A DNA stretch of 64,000 bases from Dehalobacter sp. DCM (GTDB lineage Bacteria; Bacillota; Desulfitobacteriia; Desulfitobacteriales; Syntrophobotulaceae). Shown piece by piece: positions 26,090 to 36,048 of the stretch (positions are counted from its first letter, which is position 1; the number at the start of each line of letters is the position of its first letter). The position numbers and the translations under genes are program-made. The stretch is from contig NZ_CP092282.1 in assembly GCF_024972775.1 (NCBI RefSeq), positions 2,783,001 through 2,847,000 of the forward strand, given 5' to 3'. The notes beneath the pieces are model-generated. The model ran no database searches. It was not told where the DNA came from and saw only the letters and a program-made list of their open reading frames with translations.

Positions 26090-28479
26090 TGGCTAAACGC
26101 GAGCCGCTCTTAAACGGGATGAATAATCCGATACCGGATGAACCCAACTATAAAATCAGGAGAAAAAACTTCCCTACCAACTTGCAGCCGAAGGATTATC
26201 GCTACGTTGGTAAAAGCTGGCCCAGAAAAGATGCCAAAGATATTGTGACCGGTAAGGCTACTTTCTTGGATGACTTCTCTGTTGCCGGCATGATTATTGG
26301 TAAATCGTTGAAAAGTCCGCATTCCCACGCCATTATCAAATCCATCGACGTCGAAGACGCGCGAGCGTTACCCGGCATCTATGCCGTTCTGACCTACAAG
26401 GATATAGAGAAGTTCAATCCGATGCTTGGTTGGCCAAGGCAGAAACCATTGATGGACAAACACCTGCGCTATGTGGGTGACACCGTGGCTTTAATCGCCG
26501 GTGATAATGCGGAAATCATTAGAGAAGCTATGGAACTGATCAAGGTTGATTATGACGTACTGGACGCTGTCTATGATGGTTTATCTGCCATAAAAGACGG
26601 TGCCCCGCAGCTGTATGATGATTTCAAACAGAATATAGTACCCGGTGGCTATCGTCCCATGCAGGAGTATGGCGACTTTTGGCATCTGGTCAGAGGCGAT
26701 ATAGAAAAAGGTTTTGAAGAATGTGACTACATCGCGGAGGATACCGTTTCTTTCAGCTCCATGTGTGCCCCCTCTGCACCTGAACCTCCTGGAACTATCG
26801 TTCGTTGGGAAGGTGACCTGAATTTCACCGTTTGGGGTACAGCCCAAAGCTCCTTTATTCTAAAACTTGTCAATGAATCCGTCATTCTTGGCAGCAAAAT
26901 CAAAGCTTTGACATTTAACGTTGGCGGCAGTTATGGAAACAAGCAGTCCCTCACCCTGGAAGTTGTTGCCGGTGCACTATTATCGATGGCCTGTAATAAG
27001 CCGGTCAAGTTTTTTGAGACAAAAATCGAACAGATGATCAACCATGAGACCCGTCTCGGCAGTCAGGTCCACGCCAAGATCGGCATGGATAAAGACGGGA
27101 TCGTCCGCGCTGTCAAAGCGGACTGGACCGTTGATACCGGCGCGTTCTGCAACTCGACCCAGGGGCAGGTCGGCGTCGGTATCGGTGAAACTCAGCTGGT
27201 CATGGCGAAATGCCAAAACTGGGATCTGGATACCAATATCGTGGTTACCAATAAACAACCAGCAGGTATCGTTCGGGGTTACGGCGGGCAAGAATTGAAT
27301 AGTTGTCTGTCCCTGCTTATCAGCCGTACTATGGAAGCCGGCAATTTTGATCCGGTCGACGTCTTCAAAAAGAATTACGTCAGCGACGGGGATTGCTACA
27401 TATGGCGCGATGGTCTGCCATGGCGTGCTCATACTGTGGATTATACCCATTTCATCGAAGCTGCAGCTGAAAGATTCCATTGGAAGGATAAATGGAAAGG
27501 TTGGGGTGTTCCTACCTGGACCTCTGAGGACGGCCGATATGTGCGCGGCGTCGGCTGCTCCCTTATCGGTAACGCGGACGTTGGTGAAGACTGTAATGAA
27601 GTCTACGTCCGAATAACCCCTGGGATCTTCGATGACGAATTTCGTGTGACTGTTCATGCTGACATCACGGAAATAGGCAACGGCGAACGCAGTAATGTCC
27701 TGAAGGAAGTCGCTGAAATGCTGAATTGTCCATATGAATGTGTCAGCATTGTACCCTCCGGCAGTGAATATAGCCCCACCGGCATTTCCCTGGGCGGTTC
27801 CCGCGGAACCATCACGTTTGGCCATTCTATTTGCAATGCCTGCGAAGATGTCAAACAACAAATTTTTAAATTGGCGGAAGTCCCGTTGGGTATCAGCGCA
27901 GACTCTATGGAACTTCATGATTTTCATATTGTAACCCATGCTATTCCCGGCTTAAAACTTCCGCTTAAATCCCTGCTTAATCGGAGAATGACCTTCACCG
28001 GCTACGGCAAGCATGTCGAGAACTTCTCTACCCCAAGCTGCGTGATGGTCTTTGTTGAAGTCGAAGTCGATAAAGAAACCGGGAAAGCGGATGTTGTCAA
28101 TATTTTGGGCTCCACCGACTGCGGCCAGATCATTGACCCGGCTACACTCGAGATGCAGGCTCAAAGCGCTATCGGCTGTGCATGTCTCGACACCGCTTTC
28201 TTCGAGGAACATATTATTGATAAAGCAACAGGACGTCCCATGACCTATAACATGCTGGAATACAAATGGCGCCCCTTTAATCAATTCCCAAAATTCGATA
28301 CCTTTTTCATGGAATCACAATTTGATACGTTCCAATTCCATGCGCTTGGTACAGGCGAAATTGCCGGAGCTCCCGCCGCCAGTGCGGCGATGACCGCCAT
28401 CTCCAATGCACTCGGTGTCAAGGTTGCACAATACCCGGCTACCCCAAATGTTATTCTCAACGCCTTGGGCAAACTGTAA
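26089..28479 (+). CDS. Molybdenum hydroxylase, Mo-binding catalytic subunit (copy 1)
   Basis: Catalytic subunit of 796 residues carrying the molybdopterin cofactor. The N-terminal a/b hammerhead domain begins after a ~45-residue extension at YRYVGKSWPRKDAKDIVTGK. Cofactor-binding stretches include NVGGSYGNKQSLT, RGYGGQELNSCLSLL and GGSRGTITFGHS, and the C-terminal active-site Glu is in GTGEIAGAPAASAAMTAI, at the position of the catalytic Glu of xanthine dehydrogenase. The family hydroxylates or, in the 4-hydroxybenzoyl-CoA reductase branch, dehydroxylates ring carbons. The residues that set the substrate cannot be read reliably, so it is not named. It shares an operon with the subunits on both sides; a related copy (767 residues) is at 54563-56866. 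Confidence 0.92.
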   Translation: MAKREPLLNGMNNPIPDEPNYKIRRKNFPTNLQPKDYRYVGKSWPRKDAKDIVTGKATFLDDFSVAGMIIGKSLKSPHSHAIIKSIDVEDARALPGIYAVLTYKDIEKFNPMLGWPRQKPLMDKHLRYVGDTVALIAGDNAEIIREAMELIKVDYDVLDAVYDGLSAIKDGAPQLYDDFKQNIVPGGYRPMQEYGDFWHLVRGDIEKGFEECDYIAEDTVSFSSMCAPSAPEPPGTIVRWEGDLNFTVWGTAQSSFILKLVNESVILGSKIKALTFNVGGSYGNKQSLTLEVVAGALLSMACNKPVKFFETKIEQMINHETRLGSQVHAKIGMDKDGIVRAVKADWTVDTGAFCNSTQGQVGVGIGETQLVMAKCQNWDLDTNIVVTNKQPAGIVRGYGGQELNSCLSLLISRTMEAGNFDPVDVFKKNYVSDGDCYIWRDGLPWRAHTVDYTHFIEAAAERFHWKDKWKGWGVPTWTSEDGRYVRGVGCSLIGNADVGEDCNEVYVRITPGIFDDEFRVTVHADITEIGNGERSNVLKEVAEMLNCPYECVSIVPSGSEYSPTGISLGGSRGTITFGHSICNACEDVKQQIFKLAEVPLGISADSMELHDFHIVTHAIPGLKLPLKSLLNRRMTFTGYGKHVENFSTPSCVMVFVEVEVDKETGKADVVNILGSTDCGQIIDPATLEMQAQSAIGCACLDTAFFEEHIIDKATGRPMTYNMLEYKWRPFNQFPKFDTFFMESQFDTFQFHALGTGEIAGAPAASAAMTAISNALGVKVAQYPATPNVILNALGKL

Positions 28480-28493
28480 GAGGGGGAATATCA

Positions 28494-30869
28494 ATGAAAA
28501 GATTTAATTATACCAGAGCCGAAAGCTTCCAAGAGGCCAGCGAACGGGTGAAAATATCAGAAAAAACAGTCGTCATGGCGGGTGGAACTGATTTATTATG
28601 CCAGTTAAAGGATGAAATCCTAACGTCATACCCTGAAGAAGTCGTTGATTTGAAGCATGTACCAGATAGTGCCGTAATAACCGTAAATGACGGCATGATG
28701 ACGATCGGCGCGATGACGAAGCTCAAAACCATCGTGGAATCGGATGAGATCCAAAAGGAATTTCCTATCCTGAAAGAGGCGGCTCACAGCGTCGCTACCC
28801 CTCTAATCCGTAATATCGGTACCATTGGCGGCAACATCTGTCAGGATGTCCGCTGCTGGTTCTACCGCTATCCGCATGAAGCCGGCAACCGGCTTGTCTG
28901 CCGCCGCAAGGGCGGTGAAACCTGCTACGCTCTGCAAGGGGACAACCGCTATCATTCTATATTTGGCGGTATGAAATGCGGCTCGACACCGTGTTCGCAA
29001 CGCTGCCCCGCCTCTACGGATATCCCGGGGTATATGGAACAGTTCCGGCTTGGCAACGTCCCCGGCGCTGTTCAGATCATCATGAGCGTAAACCCGATAC
29101 CCTGTATCACCAGCCGCGTCTGTGCGCACTTCTGCCAGGAAGAGTGCAGTCACTCCTCGGTTGGTGACAGTGTGGCTATCCGCAATGTGGAACGTTTCGT
29201 TGGTGACTATGCACTGGATCATAAAAATCTGTTCTATAGGGCACCCATCCTGGAAACAGGCAAGAAAGTCGCTGTCATCGGTTCCGGTCCGGCTGGTCTC
29301 TCCGCGGCGTATTATCTCCGTAAGGCAGGCAACGCCGTTACCGTCTACGACAGTAAAGAAGAACCCGGCGGCATGCTGATGTATGCAATCCCAGATTACC
29401 GGCTGCCCAAGGCCATTGTCCGTAAACTCGTTGCTGCCCTGAAAGACATGGGTATTCAATTTGTCTGCAATACAAAAATTGGGGAGAGCGTTAAACCCGG
29501 CGACCTGGAAAGAGATTTCGACAGTGTCTACTACGCCACCGGCACTTGGAAACGTCCGGTACTGGGATTAGCCGGCGAAGAACTTACCGTCTTCGGTCTG
29601 GACTTCCTCGTCGAAGTCCATAAATGGATGGGCGGTAAAGTCGGTCAAGAAGTGCTTGTTACCGGCGGTGGCAATGTGGCGATGGATGTCGCTATTACAG
29701 CGAAACGGCTGGGTGCCAAAAAGGTCATTATGGCCTGCCTTGAGTCAGAAGACATCATGCCTGCCGGTAAAGAAGAGATTGCCCGGGCGCGTGAAGAAGG
29801 CATCCAGATCATGCCCGGCTGGGGGCTTTCCAAGGTCGTCAGCGAGAATGGCAAGGTCCGAGGGATGGAGCTTATCCGCTGTATGGATGTGTATGACGAG
29901 AATCATCGGTTCAGCCCGGTTTACGACGATGCCGAAAAGACCGTGGTTGATGCAGAGAATATTCTGATGGCCGTTGGCCAGAATGTCGATTTATCCTTCC
30001 TCGATGAGAAATATCAGCTTCAGCTCAACGCCCGCGGTTTGATCGATGTTGAAGAAGAGACCCAGATGACCTCCCGGCAAGGCGTATTCGCCGGCGGTGA
30101 TGTCACCACCGGTCCCTCAACGGTCATTCAGTGCGTTATGAAAGGCCATAGCGCTGCTCGCGGTATAAACAAATACCTTGGAGTCACTCCCGACCATGAG
30201 TGCTCCGACAGCATGCAAATCGCGAGTCCGTTCCTGACCTTTGACTTAGAAGGCATTAAGAACCAAACAGCGCTTAAGTTGGCGGAGATCCCAATCGATC
30301 AGAGATCGCTCGATGTGGAAGATGAAATTGCCCCGGACCAAGCGGCTGCCCTTACTGAGGCCCGGCGCTGTATGAACTGCGGCTGCTATGCGGTTAATCC
30401 GTCCGACCTTGTTCCCGCTCTCATTGCTTTGGATGCCACCATCATAACGAATCACCGTCGTATCAAAGCCGAAGAATTCTGCTGTCAGGAACTCAAAGTA
30501 TCCGACGCGCTGAAATGCGGTGAGATTGTAACCAAGATTGAAATTCCTCTGACTAAGGGGATGGTCATGCATTATGACAAGTTCCGCGTTCGCGATTCTT
30601 TAGATTTCGCCATCGTCAGCCTCGCTTCACTTTTTGCGATTAAAGATGGCGTGTTTACTGACGCGCGCCTGGTGTTTGGTGGTGTCGCTCCCGTACCCAT
30701 CCGGGTCAAAGAGATCGAAAGTTACCTGATAGGCAAACAGGTAACCACCGAAGTGGCTGAACAAGCGGCTGAGTTGGCAGTTGTTCATTCCCTGCCAATG
30801 ACATGCAACGGTTATAAGGTTATCGAACTCAAAGCCCTGATTAAAACAGCTATTCTTCGAATGAAATAA
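28494..30869 (+). CDS. Molybdenum hydroxylase FAD subunit with an internal GltD-like NAD(P)H oxidoreductase module (copy 1)
   Basis: A 791-residue protein with nested domains. Residues 1 to about 155 are the first part of a CoxM/XdhB-type FAD-binding subunit (VVMAGGTDLL; RNIGTIGGNIC). It includes Cys spacing RCWFYRYP...CRRKGGETCYALQGDN, reminiscent of the extra 4Fe-4S loop of the 4-hydroxybenzoyl-CoA reductase beta subunit. Residues about 157-633 are a GltD/NfnB-type module: Fe-S ligands CGSTPCSQRCPA and CITSRVCAHFCQEEC, FAD motif VIGSGPAGLSAAYYL (about 260), NAD(P) motif VTGGGNVAMDVA (about 386), a second FAD motif GVFAGGDV, and CMNCGCY. Residues about 634-791 resume the FAD subunit (NPSDLVPALIALDA; VFGGVAPVPIRV). 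Inferred role: wiring the Mo/Fe-S/FAD chain to NAD(P)H. A GGGGG site precedes the ATG. Confidence 0.92.
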   Translation: MKRFNYTRAESFQEASERVKISEKTVVMAGGTDLLCQLKDEILTSYPEEVVDLKHVPDSAVITVNDGMMTIGAMTKLKTIVESDEIQKEFPILKEAAHSVATPLIRNIGTIGGNICQDVRCWFYRYPHEAGNRLVCRRKGGETCYALQGDNRYHSIFGGMKCGSTPCSQRCPASTDIPGYMEQFRLGNVPGAVQIIMSVNPIPCITSRVCAHFCQEECSHSSVGDSVAIRNVERFVGDYALDHKNLFYRAPILETGKKVAVIGSGPAGLSAAYYLRKAGNAVTVYDSKEEPGGMLMYAIPDYRLPKAIVRKLVAALKDMGIQFVCNTKIGESVKPGDLERDFDSVYYATGTWKRPVLGLAGEELTVFGLDFLVEVHKWMGGKVGQEVLVTGGGNVAMDVAITAKRLGAKKVIMACLESEDIMPAGKEEIARAREEGIQIMPGWGLSKVVSENGKVRGMELIRCMDVYDENHRFSPVYDDAEKTVVDAENILMAVGQNVDLSFLDEKYQLQLNARGLIDVEEETQMTSRQGVFAGGDVTTGPSTVIQCVMKGHSAARGINKYLGVTPDHECSDSMQIASPFLTFDLEGIKNQTALKLAEIPIDQRSLDVEDEIAPDQAAALTEARRCMNCGCYAVNPSDLVPALIALDATIITNHRRIKAEEFCCQELKVSDALKCGEIVTKIEIPLTKGMVMHYDKFRVRDSLDFAIVSLASLFAIKDGVFTDARLVFGGVAPVPIRVKEIESYLIGKQVTTEVAEQAAELAVVHSLPMTCNGYKVIELKALIKTAILRMK
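28965..30394 (+). repeat. 1,430-bp inverted repeat, copy 1 (GltD-like module)
   Basis: This block matches the reverse complement of 52647-54076 without gaps (coordinates sum to 83041). Every line compared base by base was identical, and the deduced proteins are identical across it. On both sides similarity drops at once: GACAACCGCTATC against GATAACCGTTATC on the left, and CGGTTAATCCGTC against CGGTCGAACCTTC on the right. The block starts and ends at the borders of the GltD-like insertion. Confidence 0.92.
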
Positions 30870-30934
30870 AGGTTAACCAAAAGGGCTTCAAACAGATAAT
30901 AAAGGATCACGATAGATAATAGCAATCTAAAGGC

Positions 30935-30970
30935 AAAGAAGAGGGGCGTTATACGCTCCCCTTCTTTATA
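30935..30970. terminator. Terminator between the hydroxylase operon and the YmaF-like gene
   Basis: AAAGAAGAGGGGCGT and ACGCTCCCCTTCTTT face each other around a short loop between convergent genes, followed by TATATGG. The stem has a small internal mismatch. Confidence 0.6.
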
Positions 30971-30991
30971 TGGAATATTTCGGTTAATAAT

Positions 30992-31309
30992 TTACATACC
31001 CGGAGCAGCCATTGCGACTTCACATACGTGATGGCGGTGCCCATCATCAACCGTTGTGTAAAAGTTCCATAGATGGGTATGACACCCATTGGCAAGCGGT
31101 ATGGATGGGCCTGTTTTTGCCTTATAATAATGGATATGCCCGTGCTCGTATAGGACAAAGTCTTCGGAATTATGGACATGAGTGCCATCCGGGGAAGGAA
31201 TTGCCTGGCCGGAAATACCTAAGCACTGGTGAGAATGACCGTGATCACAGGATGTATGCGTTACGCTGCCATGATTATGGTGCGGGTCAGATTTGGTATA
31301 AGCCATCAT
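30992..31309 (-). CDS. YmaF-family histidine-rich protein
   Basis: A 105-residue soluble protein with very many His residues in HxH and HGH patterns (DPHHNHGSVTHTSCDHGHSHQ; PDGTHVHNSEDF; HGHIHYYKAKTG; CHTHLWNFYTTVDDGHRHH). This fits the YmaF family, where each repeat ends in an H-x-H strand, and suggests metal binding. Its function is unknown. Two adjacent ATG codons (31309 and 31306) follow AAGGAGG; either may be used. It is convergent with the first molybdenum hydroxylase operon, but no functional tie is shown. Confidence 0.8.
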   Translation of the reverse strand: MMAYTKSDPHHNHGSVTHTSCDHGHSHQCLGISGQAIPSPDGTHVHNSEDFVLYEHGHIHYYKAKTGPSIPLANGCHTHLWNFYTTVDDGHRHHVCEVAMAAPGM

Positions 31310-31452
31310 TCTACCTCCTTTTTCACTAAATGCGTGATATCCGATTTCGTTTTAATGATCAGATAGCACAAAAGTGTTCTCTTTTCTTTGAGAACACTTT
31401 ATTATATGGGCGAATATAATTGTTGTTAATGATACATGACCGCGTACAGTTA

Positions 31453-34400
31453 TTACTTGAAATAATTGATGCCGCCTTCAAAAATCGGCTGATACTTGTT
31501 GCCGGGCACATTCAGTGCAATATGGCTGCCTGTTCGTTCCGAGTGTCCCATTTTGCCTAATATCCTGCCATCGGGGCTGGTAATCCCTTCAATGGTTTCA
31601 TAGGAACCATTGGGATTATCCATAATGTCGTTGCTCGGATTACCATCAAAATCAACATATTGCGTGGCAATTTGTCCGTTTTGAATCAGTTTTTCAATGA
31701 CATCCTTACCGGCGACGAAGCGCCCTTCGCCATGAGAAACCGGAATCGTATGAATCTCACCCAGTTCTACCCCACTAAACCATGGAGAAAGAGTTGATAC
31801 CACCTTGGTCCTGACCATACAAGAGACGTGGCGTCCAATCTTGTTATAGGTCAAGGTAGGATCCTCGGTCTTGATTTCTTTTATCTCGCCGTATGGGACT
31901 AGTCCCAGCTTAATTAACGCCTGGAAACCGTTGCATATGCCGAGCATCAGGCCGTCCCGCTGTTTCAGCAGGTTCATTACAGCATCTTTGATCCGCGGAT
32001 TGTTGAACAGCGTTGCAATAAACTTACCCGAACCATCCGGTTCGTCACCGGCGCTGAAACCACCAGGGAGCATAATAATTTGGGAATTATCGATGGCTTT
32101 TGCCATCTTTATAATTGTATTTTCAACATCGGTACTGCTCAGGTTGCGGATAACCATCGTTTCGACTAATCCACCGGCTTTGATGAAAGCTTTTGCAGAG
32201 TCGTACTCGCAGTTTGTACCGGGAAAGACAGGGATAAATACTCGCGGTTGAGCAATCTTTATGGCCGGTTTATACGCTGTGCGCTTGTCAAAGCTAACTA
32301 ATCTTGGCTTTAAATCATTGTCATCGTCATTAACCTTACTGGGGAACACTTTTTCCAAAGGCATTTCCCATTGGGTCAACAAATCAGTTAAAGGCAGCTC
32401 CGATCCATTGACCACAATCGCCGGTTTTTCAGTCGTGCGTCCTAACTCGTCAAAGGAAACATCACCAAAGATCAAAGATAGATCAACATCTTCCTTGATT
32501 TCCAACAGGATCGAACCGTAATCTGCGCTAAACAGATCAACCGTTGGTATAGGTTGACTAAATTCAAAACCAATCATATTGCCAAAAGCCATTTCGCTGA
32601 CAGCGCCGGCAATACCACCCTTTCGGACAGACCGTGAAGACAGAATACATCCCGAACGAATCAGTGCAAAGATATTTTGAAAATTTTTCATAGCGAGAGC
32701 AAAGTCAGGGATTTCGTATTCATCCCGGGTTACTTTCACCATGACAACACGGGTTCCGGTTTGTTTAAATTCCTGTGATACCACATGGCGGGCATCTGTC
32801 GTACATACGGCAAATGCGACCAGAGTGGGTGGAACGGTCAGATCCATAAAGCTGCCCGACATACTGTCTTTGCCGCCGATTGCGGGAATACCCAGCATCT
32901 TTTGGGCATAATACGCACCCAATAAGGCGCTGAAAGGCTGACCCCATTTAGTGGCATCAGTCAACTTGCCGAAGTATTCCTGTAAGGTAAGACGCGTCTG
33001 ACGGTAATCCCCGCCTAAGGCTACTAATTTCGCCACTGCATCGAGGACGGCATATAAAGCGCCGTGGAAAGGGCTCCATTTTGCCAGTTGAGGATTATAC
33101 CCATATGTCATAATCGTTGCGGTGGTGGTTTCCCCATCGAACACCGGCAGCTTGGCAACCATCCCTTCCGACGGAGTCAGCTGGTATTTTCCGCTTAACG
33201 GCATTAACACTGTAGCTGCACCGATCGTACTGTCAAATCGTTCAATGAGGCCTTTTTTACTGCAGACATTCAGGTCGTTCAAATTTACCGTCCATGCCTT
33301 GTTTATATCCGATATTTCATGGGCAACGACGTTAGTGACAGTCTCAAAGTAGTTATTCTTTTCCGAGGGTGCCGTCACTTCTACTTTTGTTTTCTGTTTG
33401 ACCCCATTGGTATTCAGGAAGTCACGGCTGAGATCTAAGATGGTTTTGCCCCGCCAGGACATCCGAAGCCTGTTGTCCATTGTTACTCGGGCAATAATAG
33501 TTGCTTCCAGATTTTCGTCAGCAGCCAGACTCTTGAATCTATCCCAATCCTCTGCTGCCAGGACGACAGCCATGCGTTCCTGTGATTCAGATATCGCCAG
33601 TTCAGTTCCATCCAAACTTTCGTATTTCTTCGGTACGGCGTCCAAACAAATATCCAAACCATCCGTCAGTTCTCCCACAGCAACGGATACCCCGCCGGCA
33701 CCAAAATCGTTACATTTCTTAATCAGTGTGCTGGCTTCCGGATTACGGAACAACCGTTGGATTTTTCTTTCATTGGGCGGGTTGCCTTTCTGGACTTCCG
33801 CACCGCAGCTGGTCAACGATTCGATCGTATGCTCCTTTGAAGAGCCGGTGGCACCGCCGCAGCCATCCCTTCCTGTTCTGCCGCCAACCAGCACAACGAC
33901 GTCACCTTCTACCGGTGCTTTGCGGACAACATTTTTTCTGGGTGCAGCACCAATGACAGCACCGATTTCCATTCTTTTGGCGATAAAACCTTCGTCATAG
34001 ACCTCAGCAACCTGACCTGTAGCGAGTCCAATTTGATTGCCATACGAACTGTATCCGTCTGCCGCCACCGTCGTAATTTTACGTTGCGGCAGTTTGCCAG
34101 GCAATGTATCCTGGATTTTGGCCCGCGGATCACCGCTGCCGGTAACACGCATTGCCTGATAGACATAGGTCCGACCAGACAAGGGATCACGGATCGCTCC
34201 ACCCAAGCAGGTCGCTGCTCCACCAAAGGGTTCAATTTCCGTCGGGTGGTTGTGCGTTTCATTCTTGAACATCACCAGCCACTCTTCATCTTGGCCGTTG
34301 ATCTCCGCATTGACAACAATACTGCAAGCGTTGATTTCATCCGATTCATCTAAATCATCCAGTTTGCCTGCCTTTTTAAGTTCTTTCATGCCGATGGTAG

Positions 34401-35241
34401 CAATATCCATCAGACAGATATCCTTTGCAGACAGCTTATCACCATAAACATCGGCTCGAGACGCGTGATAGATTTCATGCGCCGTTTTTATAGGAGCCGT
34501 AAAGCGTCCGTCCTGAATAATGACATCTTCAATTTTCGTTTGGAATGTCGTATGCCTGCAATGATCAGACCAATAGGTATCGATCGTTTTGATTTCAGTC
34601 ATTGTTGGATTCCGCTTTTCTGTATCTCTGAAATAGGCTTGACAGAAAAGCAGATCTTCCACACTCATAGCTAGCCCCATACTTTGTTGCAGCGCTATGA
34701 TTTCCTCTGCTGTTTTGCCGTTAAATCCTTCCAAAACCGCAACATCGTCCGGTTCCTCGGCAGCAAATTCCAGGCTTTGAGGTTTGGCCATGGTGGCTTC
34801 TCGTGATTCCACCGGGTTAACGCAGTACTCTTTGATTCGGTCAAATTCCTGGTCGGTGATCGTACCATTTAATACGATCACTTTTGCAGTAGCGACCAAT
34901 GGCCGTTCTTTCTGCGTGAGCATCTGGATACACTGTGCTGCGGAATCCGCCCGCTGATCATATTGCCCGGGCAGGTATTCCATCGCAAAAACCTTGTCAT
35001 CCGTTGATATACTCACCGTTTCTTCGTACAGTATGTCCACCGGCAACTCAGCAAAAATAATATGCAACGCTTGTTTATATTCATCATCGGTGACTCCGGC
35101 GATATCATAACGGTTGATCGTTCTGACTCCCTGTAGTCCGGAGATACCAAGATTATCACGAAGGTCTTTATACAAGCCCTGTGCTTCGATATCAAAACCC
35201 GGTTTCTTTTCTACAAATACTCTTCTTACTGCTTCCTTCAA
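31453..35241 (-). CDS. purL: Phosphoribosylformylglycinamidine synthase (fused PurL/PurQ)
   Basis: Fourth step of purine synthesis: FGAR plus glutamine and ATP to FGAM. It is the large single-chain form, 1262 residues, in which the synthetase and glutaminase are fused, as in many clostridia and unlike the PurS/PurQ/PurL set of Bacillus. Visible are the PurL core (HNHPTEIEPFGGAATCLGG; GGKDSMSGSF), and a C-terminal class I amidotransferase with the nucleophile Cys in LGICNGFQALIKLG and a catalytic His in IPVSHGEGRF. The start is TTG with a GGAGGG site; the MKEAVRRVFVEKKPGFD beginning fits the family. It stands alone without other pur genes, and no purine riboswitch was recognised upstream. Confidence 0.96.
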   Translation of the reverse strand: MKEAVRRVFVEKKPGFDIEAQGLYKDLRDNLGISGLQGVRTINRYDIAGVTDDEYKQALHIIFAELPVDILYEETVSISTDDKVFAMEYLPGQYDQRADSAAQCIQMLTQKERPLVATAKVIVLNGTITDQEFDRIKEYCVNPVESREATMAKPQSLEFAAEEPDDVAVLEGFNGKTAEEIIALQQSMGLAMSVEDLLFCQAYFRDTEKRNPTMTEIKTIDTYWSDHCRHTTFQTKIEDVIIQDGRFTAPIKTAHEIYHASRADVYGDKLSAKDICLMDIATIGMKELKKAGKLDDLDESDEINACSIVVNAEINGQDEEWLVMFKNETHNHPTEIEPFGGAATCLGGAIRDPLSGRTYVYQAMRVTGSGDPRAKIQDTLPGKLPQRKITTVAADGYSSYGNQIGLATGQVAEVYDEGFIAKRMEIGAVIGAAPRKNVVRKAPVEGDVVVLVGGRTGRDGCGGATGSSKEHTIESLTSCGAEVQKGNPPNERKIQRLFRNPEASTLIKKCNDFGAGGVSVAVGELTDGLDICLDAVPKKYESLDGTELAISESQERMAVVLAAEDWDRFKSLAADENLEATIIARVTMDNRLRMSWRGKTILDLSRDFLNTNGVKQKTKVEVTAPSEKNNYFETVTNVVAHEISDINKAWTVNLNDLNVCSKKGLIERFDSTIGAATVLMPLSGKYQLTPSEGMVAKLPVFDGETTTATIMTYGYNPQLAKWSPFHGALYAVLDAVAKLVALGGDYRQTRLTLQEYFGKLTDATKWGQPFSALLGAYYAQKMLGIPAIGGKDSMSGSFMDLTVPPTLVAFAVCTTDARHVVSQEFKQTGTRVVMVKVTRDEYEIPDFALAMKNFQNIFALIRSGCILSSRSVRKGGIAGAVSEMAFGNMIGFEFSQPIPTVDLFSADYGSILLEIKEDVDLSLIFGDVSFDELGRTTEKPAIVVNGSELPLTDLLTQWEMPLEKVFPSKVNDDDNDLKPRLVSFDKRTAYKPAIKIAQPRVFIPVFPGTNCEYDSAKAFIKAGGLVETMVIRNLSSTDVENTIIKMAKAIDNSQIIMLPGGFSAGDEPDGSGKFIATLFNNPRIKDAVMNLLKQRDGLMLGICNGFQALIKLGLVPYGEIKEIKTEDPTLTYNKIGRHVSCMVRTKVVSTLSPWFSGVELGEIHTIPVSHGEGRFVAGKDVIEKLIQNGQIATQYVDFDGNPSNDIMDNPNGSYETIEGITSPDGRILGKMGHSERTGSHIALNVPGNKYQPIFEGGINYFK

Positions 35242-35484
35242 AACGTAACCCTCCAGTTTCGATGTTCATCATTTTTATAATACATAATCATGATTAAATG
35301 ACGCAGATTAAAATGGAATAAGAAAATGTTAAATCTATTATACTGGGCATAAGAATAAAATGCGAGAAAAGTTCCCGCAAATAAGTCATTATTAGACACG
35401 TATTATTTTATCATAAATTTTCACTGTTCACTAATGGTTCTTATTGTCTATCTGAACTAAATATATCCGAATTGTATTCAATTA

Positions 35485-36048
35485 TTATTTTTCGAAGTTT
35501 GCCAACAGCTTATCAGCAGCCTGTTGGGTGTAGACTTTATCTTTTAACTTGTCCTGAACACCTTGGTTCCATTGGTCTGGATTGATGACATCTGCGAAGG
35601 AGCCAAACTCCTTCCTAAACTCGCTGCGTTTTGCCTGATAGGATTCATCCAGAAAAACAAAATTGATCTGCTCTAGATTACCGATCAGGGTAAAGGCTGC
35701 CATCGCATTATAAAGCAAGGCCGATCGGATTATTTCCTCACCTTTACTTTTCCCTTCACTTTGATAATCAACTTCAAGTGTCAGCGTGTCCGGAAATAGC
35801 TCAAACCGTAAGCCAAGATCACTGAGGGGAAGATTGTAAAATAGATTAATGATGTTCGATGAATCTCCCATATAGTCACTTTTGTACTTTACTATATTAC
35901 TAAAATCATGCGTCCGTGGGTCGAGTTGCTCTAAATTATATTTTTCCTTCTCCGCTTCATTATGCGGAATAATTCCAAACTGTACGACACCAAATAGAAT
36001 AACAGCAATAGCTAAAAGGATAACAATGACCCTGTTTCTAACTTTCAT
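35485..36048 (-). CDS. DUF4825-like secreted/anchored protein
   Basis: A 187-residue protein with one N-terminal membrane anchor (VIVILLAIAVILFGVVQFG) and an extracytoplasmic domain. The segment FSNIVKYKSDYMGDSSNIIN followed by LFYNLPLS resembles DUF4825 domains of Firmicutes. ATG at 36048 overlaps the end of the preceding membrane protein gene by 11 bp and has an AGGTGAT site. It is the last gene of a PadR/permease-prefix/DUF4825 operon. The function is unknown; similar genes accompany PadR-controlled membrane proteins in Bacilli and Clostridia. Confidence 0.7.
   Translation of the reverse strand: MKVRNRVIVILLAIAVILFGVVQFGIIPHNEAEKEKYNLEQLDPRTHDFSNIVKYKSDYMGDSSNIINLFYNLPLSDLGLRFELFPDTLTLEVDYQSEGKSKGEEIIRSALLYNAMAAFTLIGNLEQINFVFLDESYQAKRSEFRKEFGSFADVINPDQWNQGVQDKLKDKVYTQQAADKLLANFEK

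Noticed and set aside
26980-27939. 319-residue open frame opposite the Mo subunit gene
   Set aside because: Shadow of a well-supported molybdenum-subunit gene; it has no recognisable domain or ribosome site.
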